Position numbers and translations under genes: made by a program. From the NCBI RefSeq assembly GCF_945952095.1, contig NZ_CAMFHL010000036.1, positions 1-43,554 of the forward strand: a stretch of 43,554 nt of DNA. The letters run 5' to 3'. How positions within the stretch are numbered: the stretch's first letter is position 1; every line of letters begins with the position of its first letter. Below the pieces are notes generated by a model. The model was given only the letters and a program-made list of their open reading frames with translations. It was not told the origin of the DNA and did not search any database. Origin of the DNA: an uncultured Arsenicibacter sp. GTDB lineage: Bacteria > Bacteroidota > Bacteroidia > Cytophagales > Spirosomataceae. Below are positions 17,255 to 25,839 of this stretch, piece after piece.

Positions 17255-18355
17255 TTAATATTCCCAGAGACCGTGCTCAACTTCCATCAGTTCGTACTCT
17301 GTCTGGTATGATTTCATCAGACCGTCACGGTCACCAAACATACCGATCAGGTCGTTATCCTGCGGGTTTGATACTTTAGTAATGCGACCGTAGAATAACC
17401 GGAGATCAAAGGCATCGGCCAGATTTTTATGCTGCGCCTGGTTCTGCGGGTTATACCAGATAAATTTCTTAGGGTCGCTGCGGAACAGTTGGTCCAGATC
17501 CTTGTATTTGAAGGTAGCAACCGGTACTTCCAGACCAGCCTGGTTTTTATCAGCAGGCAGAAATAGCGTTACAGTCTGAACGTCGTAGAACAACCGTGAA
17601 CGTTTCCGGTCAAAAATCCAGTCTTCCTTCACTTCCAGAATACTGAATTCGCGGGCCAGATACTCGTTATCCGATGACATCGGCTTCGGCGCGGCAGCAG
17701 CCAGCGCTGCTGAATCAACAGCCGGCTTTGGTGGTTCTACCGGCTGAACCGCCTTAGCACCTTTTTTGCCTTTGGCGTTTTTCGCCGTTGCTTTTTTCTT
17801 AGGAGCCGGTGTTCCCCAGCCGTCATCAGCCGGTTTGGCCTCTTTCTTCGGCGCTCCCCAGCCATCGTCAGCTGCCTTTTTAGGATCTTCTTTCTTTGGC
17901 TTATCCCAACCGTCGTTAGCTCCGGCGGCGCCGTCTTCCTTAAAACCGGCTGCGATTTCCTCCGCAGACAGACCACCAGTGGCATTCGGCTGCACAAGAC
18001 GCTGCTGGAATTTCTCCGGCGCCATCTTCGTTTTCACCGAGTCGTTTTCGTAAGGTACCAGTAAACCGGCTTTAACAGCGTCGATCAGGTACTTTGAAAT
18101 TTCGTTATTCTTCGAGAACATCGACTGATTCTGCTTCTCCTTCAGGTCGATCCGACGCCAAAGGGTTTTCTTCATCATGATATCGTTCTCGTTGATTGCC
18201 CGTACTGAAAGCGGGTTTGTACCATTACTGGCCTTCTCCTGCGCCACCGCACTACCTCCTGTCACCAGTAAGGCGGATACTACCGTTCCGGCAGCTACCG
18301 CTATCGTGTTGATTCGCAACATACGTTTCAATCCTTGATATTGTCTGACTTTCAT
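17255..18355 (-). CDS. gldN: Type IX secretion ring protein GldN/PorN with DGW-repeat linker
   Basis: This is the periplasmic partner of GldK in the ring of the type IX secretion and gliding system. It has 366 residues from the ATG at 18355; a GTG 6 bp upstream is in frame. The signal peptide ends near SAVAQ|EK. Folded parts are recognisable before and after a linker (AINENDIMMKKTLWRRIDLKEK; later EDWIFDRKRSRLFYDVQ and QLFRSDPKKFIWYNP). Between them, about residues 139-228 form a Lys/Ala/Pro-rich insert with three imperfect units NDGWDKPKKE, DDGWGAPKKE and DDGWGTPAPKK. This makes the protein longer than I recall for F. johnsoniae GldN. It is the last gene of the cluster, separated from gldM by 96 bp holding a hairpin. 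Confidence 0.92.
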   Translation of the reverse strand: MKVRQYQGLKRMLRINTIAVAAGTVVSALLVTGGSAVAQEKASNGTNPLSVRAINENDIMMKKTLWRRIDLKEKQNQSMFSKNNEISKYLIDAVKAGLLVPYENDSVKTKMAPEKFQQRLVQPNATGGLSAEEIAAGFKEDGAAGANDGWDKPKKEDPKKAADDGWGAPKKEAKPADDGWGTPAPKKKATAKNAKGKKGAKAVQPVEPPKPAVDSAALAAAAPKPMSSDNEYLAREFSILEVKEDWIFDRKRSRLFYDVQTVTLFLPADKNQAGLEVPVATFKYKDLDQLFRSDPKKFIWYNPQNQAQHKNLADAFDLRLFYGRITKVSNPQDNDLIGMFGDRDGLMKSYQTEYELMEVEHGLWEY

Positions 18356-18409
18356 TTTCACTATTACTAACGTGGAGTACGGGGTAATAGTATTTGATTT
18401 TTAGGATAT

Positions 18410-18436
18410 TGAGCGAGTATTTTTCATACCCGCTCA
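18410..18436 (-). other. Intergenic hairpin between gldM and gldN
   Basis: An 11-bp stem (18410-18420 with 18426-18436) has one G-U wobble in the minus-strand RNA and a 5-nt loop. No T-tract follows. It may tune the relative amount of GldN. Confidence 0.65.
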
Positions 18437-18451
18437 ACTATATTTTCAGGC

Positions 18452-20041
18452 TTAGTACAAGCCTACTGACTGCATTGGACGCCCCATTGATACATCGCTG
18501 ATTTCACCACGGAAATTTCTGCGCTGTACGCCATTTACTTCAATGATCAGACGGTCACCCGGCTGCGCTTCTGCGCCGATTTCACCCAGCGAGCCTTGCG
18601 GGCCGCTGATTTCCACTGATTTCACGCGACGAGTACCACGCGCCAATGAAATTGTCAGACCCGTCACCCGATAATTGGCATCATCCGGCGAGTAGTTTTT
18701 GAAACTTTCATCAGCAATAGCAGCAACACGTACGTTACGGGCACTTGATGCCGGTAAGCCTCTTGCATTATCTGCTTTCTGACCACCCAGATAGTACTCA
18801 ATCGTTGGCTTAGGCACCCGATTTACGCGGAAAGGCTCCGAGCCTAACCGGTTACCGGCGTTGTTGATGTTCAGCATCACGTTTGCCGCACTAGGCACAA
18901 TCGTAATCTTACCTTTCTGGCCTGACTCGATAACGGCAGCACCGTCAGCTGTAAAGCTTGGGTTCCAGAGTGCACCCAGCTGCGGGCTTTGTACACTCAG
19001 TTTGTTAGCACAACCCAGATACAATGGAGGCAACGTGCCGGTTTCGATCTGATACGAAGGTTTGGCTACGAAATATTCTGCCTGAAGCGGCACCGTTTTC
19101 ATACCAGCCGGCGTGTTGTAGCTGATTGAGCCTGTCAGCACGCGACGGGCCAGACCATTTTTGTCGTATGCACCACCTTGTGCCGTAAATTCGATAATAC
19201 CTTTACCGCCATCCATCCGGACCGGTGCGCCGCTCAGGCTCATCCGTGGTGTAATGCCTGATGACGAAGCCGCCAGGAACATTTCGCCTTTGAATTTCGT
19301 ACCGGCAACAACCACTTTCGATTCCATGCTCAGCATCGCCGAAATCTGGTCGAACTTAACGTCTTCGGCACCTACTTTCTGGGCCAGGGCGCTCAGTGTT
19401 TCACCTTCAATCCGACGGATTTCAGCCTGTTTCTGGCTCAACACCGCCAGGGCAGCCGGAACCGGCGTCTGGGCAAAGTTCAGTTCAGCAAAATCTTTGG
19501 TACGCTGCTCCGGAGAACGGCTGGCGATCGGATCGTCTTTGCCATCAGTAGCCAGTGACGGGTATTTCGTAGTCGAATATTTACCCATGTTCTGCAGATA
19601 GCTATCCAGATTTTTCTGAAGCTGATAAGCCGAACCATTCCGATTTGGGCCCACCATGATCTGCGCTACTTTTTCTTCTTCGCTGGCGTTTTTGATGTGA
19701 CCGGTTTCATCAAGGCCACCGCCTGCTTCTTCAACGATCCGTTGTTTCAGCTGGTCGATTTCACCGATGATCACTGAAGTAATCTGGCGGACATCACCGG
19801 CCTGCTTAAATACGGCAACGTCGTTCGGACGGTTACCGGCTTTTTCAACAGCGGCCTGGATACTTTTTAACCGTTGATCGTTTGCCTGATTGACAGCCCC
19901 CGTTGACTGCTCAAGGCTATTGTTAAGGACAATGAATTTTTCCAGAATGGCCGATGTGACCTGAAGGGCCAGCAGCGCGGTCAAAACCAGATACATCATC
20001 CCGATCATCTTCTGACGGGGTGATTCTTTTGCACCTGCCAT
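18452..20041 (-). CDS. gldM: Gliding motility/type IX secretion motor protein GldM/PorM
   Basis: GldM forms, with GldL, the inner-membrane motor that turns proton-motive force into movement for secretion and gliding. It has 529 residues, near the usual length. The start MAGAKESPRQKMIGMMYLVL is typical, with one membrane helix at about 12-33 (MIGMMYLVLTALLALQVTSA). The rest is periplasmic: a helical D1 region (about 40-220) and beta-rich domains D2-D4. The long rod reaches across the periplasm to the GldK/GldN ring at the outer membrane. It lies between gldL and gldN on the minus strand. The gap to gldL is 102 bp and carries an inverted repeat. Confidence 0.96.
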   Translation of the reverse strand: MAGAKESPRQKMIGMMYLVLTALLALQVTSAILEKFIVLNNSLEQSTGAVNQANDQRLKSIQAAVEKAGNRPNDVAVFKQAGDVRQITSVIIGEIDQLKQRIVEEAGGGLDETGHIKNASEEEKVAQIMVGPNRNGSAYQLQKNLDSYLQNMGKYSTTKYPSLATDGKDDPIASRSPEQRTKDFAELNFAQTPVPAALAVLSQKQAEIRRIEGETLSALAQKVGAEDVKFDQISAMLSMESKVVVAGTKFKGEMFLAASSSGITPRMSLSGAPVRMDGGKGIIEFTAQGGAYDKNGLARRVLTGSISYNTPAGMKTVPLQAEYFVAKPSYQIETGTLPPLYLGCANKLSVQSPQLGALWNPSFTADGAAVIESGQKGKITIVPSAANVMLNINNAGNRLGSEPFRVNRVPKPTIEYYLGGQKADNARGLPASSARNVRVAAIADESFKNYSPDDANYRVTGLTISLARGTRRVKSVEISGPQGSLGEIGAEAQPGDRLIIEVNGVQRRNFRGEISDVSMGRPMQSVGLY

Positions 20042-20086
20042 ATACTATGGGTACTTTTCTTGGTGAAGTTTAGTGTTTTAACGATC

Positions 20087-20124
20087 AGCGTTTTAAAGCC
20101 GGAGAGGTCCTGCCCTAAAACGCT
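20087..20124 (-). other. Inverted repeat between gldL and gldM
   Basis: Perfect 9-bp arms AGCGTTTTA (20087-20095) and its complement (20116-20124) enclose a 20-nt loop in the gldM leader. A second partial copy of the arm (AGTGTTTTA) lies just below, at 20072-20080. No T-tract follows. Confidence 0.55.
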
Positions 20125-20143
20125 GTCACTTAATACCTTGCTT

Positions 20144-20962
20144 TTATTTCTGTCCGCGCATAGCAGTCAACATGCTGCCATAAACGTTGTTCAGCGACGT
20201 CAGGTTACCGGTCAGTTTAGACAGCTCATTCTTAAACTGCTGAGTATCCCGGCTGGCATCAGCCATATTCTGCATCGCAGCTGACAGATTACCATAGAAA
20301 GCATTCATAGCTTTCAGGTGTTTGTTTGTATCCTGTAATTCCAGTTCGTAAACGGCGTTCAGCGCGCCCATGCTCTGGGTTACTTTCTGGAACTGAGTGC
20401 GGTATTCTTTCGCGTCAGTCGTAGCATCAGCCATAGCGTTCATTGCCGTGATGGCAGTACCATATGACTTGTTCATGTCAGAAATTGCCTGAGCCGCCGT
20501 TTTCACGTTACGGGCATAGTCGTTAGTAGCTACCGTTGCATCGCTGATGTCACGCATTTTTGATACGCTGTCTGACAAAGTGCGGAAGCCGGTACCAAGC
20601 TTTTCGAATACGTCCGGCGTAATTTTCGCCTGAGCCAGCATCTGATCCATGTTAGCCGTCAGACCATTTGCCTGCGGTGCCTGCGCAACAGCCTTACGGG
20701 CTTCGCCCTTGTAGTCTTTTGCCAGTTCAGGATAAACGCGCTCCCACTCGTAATCAGATGAAGCAACAGGGAACAGGAAACTTTGGAAAGCATACAGACC
20801 GAAGATAACCGCTTCGATAATCAGACCCGCTGTCAGAAGCCAGCTGAGCGATGTAATATGCTGAATTTTGGCCATGGCGCCTAATACTACGATTGCGGCT
20901 CCGGCACTGTAAATGGTTGGTACTAGACGATCCCAGAAAAAGTTAGTTTTTCCTGCTGCCAT
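20144..20962 (-). CDS. gldL: Gliding motility/type IX secretion motor protein GldL/PorL
   Basis: This is the inner-membrane stator-like partner of GldM. It has 272 residues with two N-terminal membrane helices (about 12-31 and 39-61). The second helix keeps an acidic residue in the membrane, Glu50 in GLIIEAVIFGLYAF. A lysine at 32 lies at the end of helix 1. Buried charged residues of this kind have been implicated in proton coupling in GldLM. The rest is a cytoplasmic, largely helical domain rich in Ala, Gln, Asp and Met. The gene follows gldK by 63 bp and is presumably co-transcribed. Confidence 0.95.
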   Translation of the reverse strand: MAAGKTNFFWDRLVPTIYSAGAAIVVLGAMAKIQHITSLSWLLTAGLIIEAVIFGLYAFQSFLFPVASSDYEWERVYPELAKDYKGEARKAVAQAPQANGLTANMDQMLAQAKITPDVFEKLGTGFRTLSDSVSKMRDISDATVATNDYARNVKTAAQAISDMNKSYGTAITAMNAMADATTDAKEYRTQFQKVTQSMGALNAVYELELQDTNKHLKAMNAFYGNLSAAMQNMADASRDTQQFKNELSKLTGNLTSLNNVYGSMLTAMRGQK

Positions 20963-21025
20963 GATGAAAGGGAAACTGTTAAAATGGGTAATTGATTGAT
21001 TGTATGAAAGGAAAAATCTTAAGGC

Positions 21026-22192
21026 TTATTTACGACTGCTTCCTCCACGACCACTGCCACCTCCGCTGCTCTTACTGCTCTTGCTGCTGGCGCTAGAGCG
21101 TCCGCTGCTGCGTCCGCCTCCACGCGCTGAAGCTGCACGACCTTCGAGGTTATCCATTACGCAACGGAACCCGATGTAAGAACGTTTTGCATCTTCGTAT
21201 TCGTAATAGCGTGTACCTGTTTCCAGATAGTACGCAATATCTTTCCATGATCCGCCGCGAACCACTTTGCGGGGCTCATCCGGATTCTGGTTGTCAGGGT
21301 TCATATCCCAAACGATGGCGTTGCTGTTGTCGGCATAGGCATCGCGGCACCACTCAGCTACGTTACCTGCCATGTTGTACAGGCCGTATTCGTTAGCGTT
21401 GTAGGCATTAGCCGGTGCCGTATACGGATACCCATCGGCATCAAAGTTACCACGCTGCGGCTTAAAGTTAGCCAGGTAGCAACCTTTACCGTTTGCCACG
21501 TATGGGTTACCCCACGGATATTTAGCTCCGTTTTTACCGCCACGGGCTGCCCATTCCCATTCAGCCTCTGATGGCAGGCGGAAACGTGGTGACTGGAACA
21601 TGCCTTCTTTAGTACGGTAGTCGTTATAAAGCGAAGTACGCCAGTTACAGAAATGCTGTGCGGCTTTCCAGCTTACACCAACAACCGGATAGGTGTCGAA
21701 TGCAGGGTGGGTATAGTAATACTCCAGCATCGGGTCACCGTTGTGATAGGTAAAGTCGTTTTTCCAGACCGTAGTATCCGGATAAAACTTTGTCATAATC
21801 TCTTCTTCTCCCAGAACAGATACAGAATCGGCCAGCAGTGCATTGACATACTGACGATACTCATGGTTGGTGATCTCCGTATCATCCATGTAGAATGAGC
21901 TGATGGTCACCCGGCGATTCATGTTGATTTGAGTAGCAGCAACATCTTCGTCAGCCTGACCCATAATAAACGAGCCAGATGGGATAAGAACCATTCCGTA
22001 AGGCGTTGTCTGCTTCCAGCCTTTCCGGCCTTTGTCAGCGGTTACTTCACCGTTGTTAACCCCTACTTCGCCACTACCACCTTTGCCACCCCCAAACTTG
22101 GATTTGATAAAGCCGCAACTCTGCATCAGCAGAACCACTGCCGCGACCATTACCCCGCGAGTTGCGCGAATTGTCAACCAGTTGTACTTCAT
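21026..22192 (-). CDS. gldK: Gliding motility/type IX secretion ring lipoprotein GldK/PorK
   Basis: GldK is the outer-membrane lipoprotein that forms, with GldN, the periplasmic ring of the type IX system. It has 388 residues. The signal peptide ends in VVLLMQSC with Cys26. The central domain has the formylglycine-generating-enzyme (SUMF1) fold typical of GldK: TPYGMVLIPSGSFIMGQADE near residue 63, then RLPSEAEWEWAARGG, NVAEWCRDAY and RKVVRGGSWKD. The C-terminal 35 residues are an unusual tail of almost only Ser, Gly, Arg and Lys. The gap to porP is 313 bp, so gldK may have its own promoter. Confidence 0.95.
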   Translation of the reverse strand: MKYNWLTIRATRGVMVAAVVLLMQSCGFIKSKFGGGKGGSGEVGVNNGEVTADKGRKGWKQTTPYGMVLIPSGSFIMGQADEDVAATQINMNRRVTISSFYMDDTEITNHEYRQYVNALLADSVSVLGEEEIMTKFYPDTTVWKNDFTYHNGDPMLEYYYTHPAFDTYPVVGVSWKAAQHFCNWRTSLYNDYRTKEGMFQSPRFRLPSEAEWEWAARGGKNGAKYPWGNPYVANGKGCYLANFKPQRGNFDADGYPYTAPANAYNANEYGLYNMAGNVAEWCRDAYADNSNAIVWDMNPDNQNPDEPRKVVRGGSWKDIAYYLETGTRYYEYEDAKRSYIGFRCVMDNLEGRAASARGGGRSSGRSSASSKSSKSSGGGSGRGGSSRK

Positions 22193-22504
22193 CTTTATTG
22201 GTACGTTAAATCCTTCTTGTGCAAGACCGAACTAAAAACGAAAATCAGTACGGTTATTGTATGCTATACTTTTTTATTGCAATAATTCTGTGCAACGACC
22301 TGATTCCGGCTATTGTCAACCCCTGTCAGTCAGCCCAATCACCTCAAAAATACAACCCACACTGCAAACAGCCTAACAATAATTCTGCCAATTTGTTGAT
22401 AATCCCGTTTTTTATATCCAAAACCTTCATTTAGTTCCTTTTTATACTGACTATGAAGTATTTGGATCCTCAACGTACGAATAGCATTCCTGTTTCCCTT
22501 TCTG
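22193..22504. other. Intergenic region between porP and gldK
   Basis: This AT-rich stretch holds no convincing gene. A 71-codon plus-strand frame at 22219-22434 lacks protein-like features. One possible minus-strand -7 element (TATTTTTG, 22345-22352) is present but without a -33 TTTG at the proper distance. No strong hairpin was found. Confidence 0.5.
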
Positions 22505-23476
22505 TTAATACCGGAACCGGGGGGTCCGTACAACCGGCTTTTTACGGCCGTCCGGTGTTGGTAAATTGTAGCTTACCAGAATTTCGTGTGACCCCGGGCT
22601 TTTACCTACATATGAGTTTGTGGTAAAATCGAAGGCATACCCTAACCGCAATGACTTATTAGCCAGCAGGTTTACACCAATCGTACCCGAGAAAGCATCT
22701 CCCTGCCGGTAGGATACACCAAGCCAGTAACGGGTGTCGTATGTCAACAGAATATTGCCGGTAATCGACGAGGCTTTAATGTTAGGCTGCGGATCAACCA
22801 CATACTGGTATAAAATAGACGGCTGTACATCCAGATCGTAACCGATACCCAGCCGGTAACCGGCCGATAAATAAGCCGTTTTGCTCTGGGGAATGATGGA
22901 ACGGCCGTTTTCAAGCGTAGCACTCGCATTATTCAGGTGCACAACGCTCGCACCGATCCAGTAATCAATGGTATTGTAATATACGCCGGCCCCAAAATCA
23001 GGACGGGTTTCCATGAAACGGCCGGTTGGCAACAGCGGATCCGTTGGGTCGGCCGCACGGAGCTTAGCATAATCTATGCCACGGGCATACAGGCCCGCCT
23101 GTGCCCCGATAGCCAGCGTACCTTGCTTCAGATTAATGCGGTAGGCATACGATACTTCTGCGGCCTGGTTAATAAACGGTCCCAGCTTATCATTCAGCAG
23201 GTAAACCCCTACTCCGCTTTTAATTTTGGTAAGCGGTGTATTAAAGGAAAGCAATTGTGTGCCGGGAGCGCCGCCGTCATTATAGGTTGACTGATAACCA
23301 GCCCATTGTGTACGGTGTGTCAGCTGAAACCGGCTGACACCCTCAGAACCAGCAGCAGCCGGATTGTAGTACAACGGGTTAAACATGAATAAGCTGAACT
23401 GCGGATCGTTCTGACCGTATGAACCATACGACACGCCAAGCAGCAAGCACGTAAAAACGTAAAGTATGCGCCCCAT
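22505..23476 (-). CDS. PorP/SprF-family type IX secretion outer membrane protein
   Basis: This predicted outer-membrane beta-barrel has 323 residues. The signal peptide is followed by the family's conserved opening QNDPQFSLFMFNPLYYNPAA (about 22-41). The sequence then alternates in short beta strands ending in aromatic residues. It precedes gldKLMN, the standard porPKLMN order. PorP/SprF proteins act as membrane anchors or partners for the PorKN ring or for particular secreted proteins; many paralogs exist per genome, but the position here points to PorP proper. It is separated from hemD upstream by a clear terminator. Confidence 0.9.
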   Translation of the reverse strand: MGRILYVFTCLLLGVSYGSYGQNDPQFSLFMFNPLYYNPAAAGSEGVSRFQLTHRTQWAGYQSTYNDGGAPGTQLLSFNTPLTKIKSGVGVYLLNDKLGPFINQAAEVSYAYRINLKQGTLAIGAQAGLYARGIDYAKLRAADPTDPLLPTGRFMETRPDFGAGVYYNTIDYWIGASVVHLNNASATLENGRSIIPQSKTAYLSAGYRLGIGYDLDVQPSILYQYVVDPQPNIKASSITGNILLTYDTRYWLGVSYRQGDAFSGTIGVNLLANKSLRLGYAFDFTTNSYVGKSPGSHEILVSYNLPTPDGRKKPVVRTPRFRY

Positions 23477-23652
23477 ATTCGACTTTTAAGGGATTGAGTT
23501 CGGGTAATAATTAACGCAATTTAGAAATTCAGCCCACTTTTTATACGTTACCTCCGCTGATCCACGCAAGTAATCTGATTTCCTGAGTGCTGTTAACAGC
23601 CAATTTTGTTCGACTTATTTCTTAAACGCCAAATCTCTGAAATTATTGGCAC

Positions 23653-23687
23653 AAAAAAAGAGGTCGAATCTCTAAAATCCGACCTCT
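23653..23687 (-). terminator. Terminator downstream of hemD
   Basis: Arms AGAGGTCG (23659-23666) and its complement (23680-23687) form an 8-bp stem. A T7 run on the minus strand (23653-23659) follows. It separates hemD from the porP-gld cluster. Confidence 0.9.
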
Positions 23688-23704
23688 TCCTTAACTCACT
23701 ATCC

Positions 23705-24490
23705 CTACAGATTGTTGGCCTTTTTGATATATAACTCCAGTGCACCGGTCATCGACGGGGCATTTGGCAACGGAGCCTCAATATCAAGAATTAAGCCGGC
23801 TTCTGTAATCGCCTTGGCGGTTGTCGGCCCGAAAGCCGCCATACGAATGTCGTTTTGTTTGAACTCCGGAAAGTTATTGAACAGCGAGGTAACACCTGAC
23901 GGGCTGAAAAAGGCAATGATGTCGAATGACTGGATATCGACATCGGATAAATCCGTCGATACCGTTTCGTACATTACCGCTTCTGTCAGATGCAGACCGC
24001 TGATATCCATAAACTCAGGAATATCGTTATGCCGGATGTTCGAGCACGGGAATAAAAACTTCTCTGTCTTGTGCTTTTTAATAAGATCAAAAAGCTCAAC
24101 AGCCGTTTTTGTGCCTGAAAAAATCTTGCGCTTCCGGATGACGATATACTTCTGTAAATAATTTGCCGTCTGCTCAGAAATACAGAAATATTTCATGTCG
24201 GCCGGTACTTCGATACGGCCTTCCTGACAGATCCGGAAAAAATGGTCGATCGCATTCCGGCTGGTGAAAATGATAGCCGTATGATCGAGGATGTTTATCT
24301 TTTGTCTACGGAAATCTTTATACGATACGCCTTGAATTTGAATAAACGGCCGGAAATCAATGGTGATGTTAAATTTACTGGCTAAGTCGAAGTAAGGTGA
24401 TTTCTCGTCAGCGGGCCGTGACTGGGTTACCAGCACTTTGGAAACTTTTGTCAGCCGGCTTGCCGATGACTGCGTGCTTATTTCATTCAT
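23705..24490 (-). CDS. hemD: Uroporphyrinogen-III synthase family protein
   Basis: This is a predicted cytoplasmic uroporphyrinogen-III synthase, which closes and inverts the tetrapyrrole ring in heme synthesis. It has 261 residues from the ATG at 24490; the frame extends 6 bp to a TTG. Conservation in this family is low, but the expected landmarks are present: KVLVTQSRPADEKSPYF near the start, AIIFTSRNAIDHFF (about 73-86), a mid-protein linker, and FFSPSGVTSLFNNF with FGPTTAKAITEAGL near the end. In Bacteroidota hemD is commonly paired with a DUF4271 gene, which is just upstream here. A TACCTTTG -7-like element at 24589-24596 could give it a private promoter, but its -33 is poor. Confidence 0.85.
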   Translation of the reverse strand: MNEISTQSSASRLTKVSKVLVTQSRPADEKSPYFDLASKFNITIDFRPFIQIQGVSYKDFRRQKINILDHTAIIFTSRNAIDHFFRICQEGRIEVPADMKYFCISEQTANYLQKYIVIRKRKIFSGTKTAVELFDLIKKHKTEKFLFPCSNIRHNDIPEFMDISGLHLTEAVMYETVSTDLSDVDIQSFDIIAFFSPSGVTSLFNNFPEFKQNDIRMAAFGPTTAKAITEAGLILDIEAPLPNAPSMTGALELYIKKANNL

Positions 24491-24539
24491 TGACAATACT
24501 TCTTTTGACGTTCAGAGTCGGATGCCGCAAAGGAAGTGC

Positions 24540-25727
24540 TCAAAGTGCAAAGCGCACCCCAATGAGCAAGGGCACTAATTCTACGATGCAAAGGTACGAA
24601 ATTAAATAGAGACTTTTTACTGATGCTGCATTTGTAAATACAACGTATAGCAATACAAGACGTCCGACATAGAAGATTATAAACGGGATTTGCAGATAAG
24701 CCCCTATCGATGCCGGATCGTGTATGTTGAAAACCAACGCAGTAAGTAGTATTGCAATTGTGGGAAAGAAAATAGAAGAAGCCTGAAGAATTTTAAAATA
24801 ATGTAGATTCGTTATACTCTCCAGACGATATAAACTACCGATTGACTGCAGTGCAACGTATTTTCCCATCATCAATAAAAAGGCAATTCCGCTAACCAGG
24901 AAAAAATCAATGATCAGCGACGGCAGCTGGCGGCCCTGCAACATGAGGGTACGCGACGCAAACACGTCGATATCCAGATCCTGGACAAACATTATCAGAA
25001 ACCCGATCACAAAACTAAGATTCAGCGTAAACGCGATGGTTGCCCGGTTCAGCTGCTTGTTGATTACAAACTGCTCGTCGCGCAGGCGCAGGGCAAATAA
25101 ATCGTGCAGGCTGAAGAAGCTCAGAAAGGGACGGCGGAAGAATGTAAACAGAAATGCGTGTGTACCGAGCAGAAAGATCAGCGCCAGCCCGAAGAAATCG
25201 TCGTAGACCGTATGTGGCCTCGGCAATACGCTCAGGTTGTCGTCGCTCAGTACTACCGCCTTCTGGCTGGCAGACTTCGGATAACCGATAAATGCCTGTT
25301 TGTTTTCAATTCCCGGAGGTCCGTAAAGCGTCAGAAAAAGCTGTGGTTTCCGATATACTTTATACAGGCTGTCGATGCTCATCACCAGCCAGCTTCCCCC
25401 CGGCAGTTTTTGCTTCAGCGCTGCATCCAGAAATACATAACAATCCTCCTCACTCCAGACCAGCAGTTTGTAGTTCCGGTTACTTTCCAGATCTATAAAT
25501 GCACTCACCGAAGGTAATTCACTATGCTGCTCGACAATGAACGGGATATAGGCTTTGTTGGCCTCGTCATAGACCTGCCAGTCATCGCGGATTGAGTGTA
25601 CCGGATAATAACGTCCGCCCGGACCGATACCGTTGCGTGTATTACCGGCTCCGCGCCCGGTCTGTGCCAGTGATACCTGCCCAATTCCTACTATACACCA
25701 AAAAAGCAGCCAGACGCGCAACAGCAT
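24540..25727 (-). CDS. DUF4271 membrane protein
   Basis: The protein has 395 residues from the ATG at 25727. The frame is open to 25829, but 25727 starts a good signal peptide (MLLRVWLLFWCIVGIGQVSL, cleaved near SLAQ|T), and the sequence between 25742 and 25820 is a large hairpin that is more likely non-coding. A periplasmic N-terminal part (about 23-185) is followed by six or so membrane helices in the C-terminal half, which is the DUF4271 region. The function is unknown. Its neighbour hemD is the usual partner in Bacteroidota, so a link to tetrapyrrole or membrane metabolism has been suspected from context only. Confidence 0.82.
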   Translation of the reverse strand: MLLRVWLLFWCIVGIGQVSLAQTGRGAGNTRNGIGPGGRYYPVHSIRDDWQVYDEANKAYIPFIVEQHSELPSVSAFIDLESNRNYKLLVWSEEDCYVFLDAALKQKLPGGSWLVMSIDSLYKVYRKPQLFLTLYGPPGIENKQAFIGYPKSASQKAVVLSDDNLSVLPRPHTVYDDFFGLALIFLLGTHAFLFTFFRRPFLSFFSLHDLFALRLRDEQFVINKQLNRATIAFTLNLSFVIGFLIMFVQDLDIDVFASRTLMLQGRQLPSLIIDFFLVSGIAFLLMMGKYVALQSIGSLYRLESITNLHYFKILQASSIFFPTIAILLTALVFNIHDPASIGAYLQIPFIIFYVGRLVLLYVVFTNAASVKSLYLISYLCIVELVPLLIGVRFAL

Positions 25728-25741
25728 AGTTTTGAAAACGA

Positions 25742-25820
25742 AATCGGGGTGGTAAAACAAGCGAAAGTCAGCGGGCTTCATCGTAACGAGTTGACTTTCG
25801 ATTGCCTTACGGCCCCGATT
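25742..25820 (-). other. Large symmetric hairpin between sucD and the DUF4271 gene
   Basis: Two 29-nt arms (25742-25770 and 25792-25820) pair at 24 of 29 positions around a 21-nt loop. The outer 8 bp (AATCGGGG) and the inner 9 bp (CGAAAGTCA) are perfect, with equal 12-nt internal segments that pair only in part. A short T-rich stretch follows on the minus strand, but no true T-tract. Confidence 0.75.
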
Positions 25821-25839
25821 AAAATACATAGTATGGTGA

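Noticed and set aside
22219..22434. Possible small gene between porP and gldK
   Set aside because: The frame is low-complexity and AT-rich, without start-context or family features.
24589..24596. Promoter for hemD inside the DUF4271 gene (TACCTTTG on minus)
   Set aside because: The -7 fits, but no TTTG lies 19 nt upstream; kept only as a remark.
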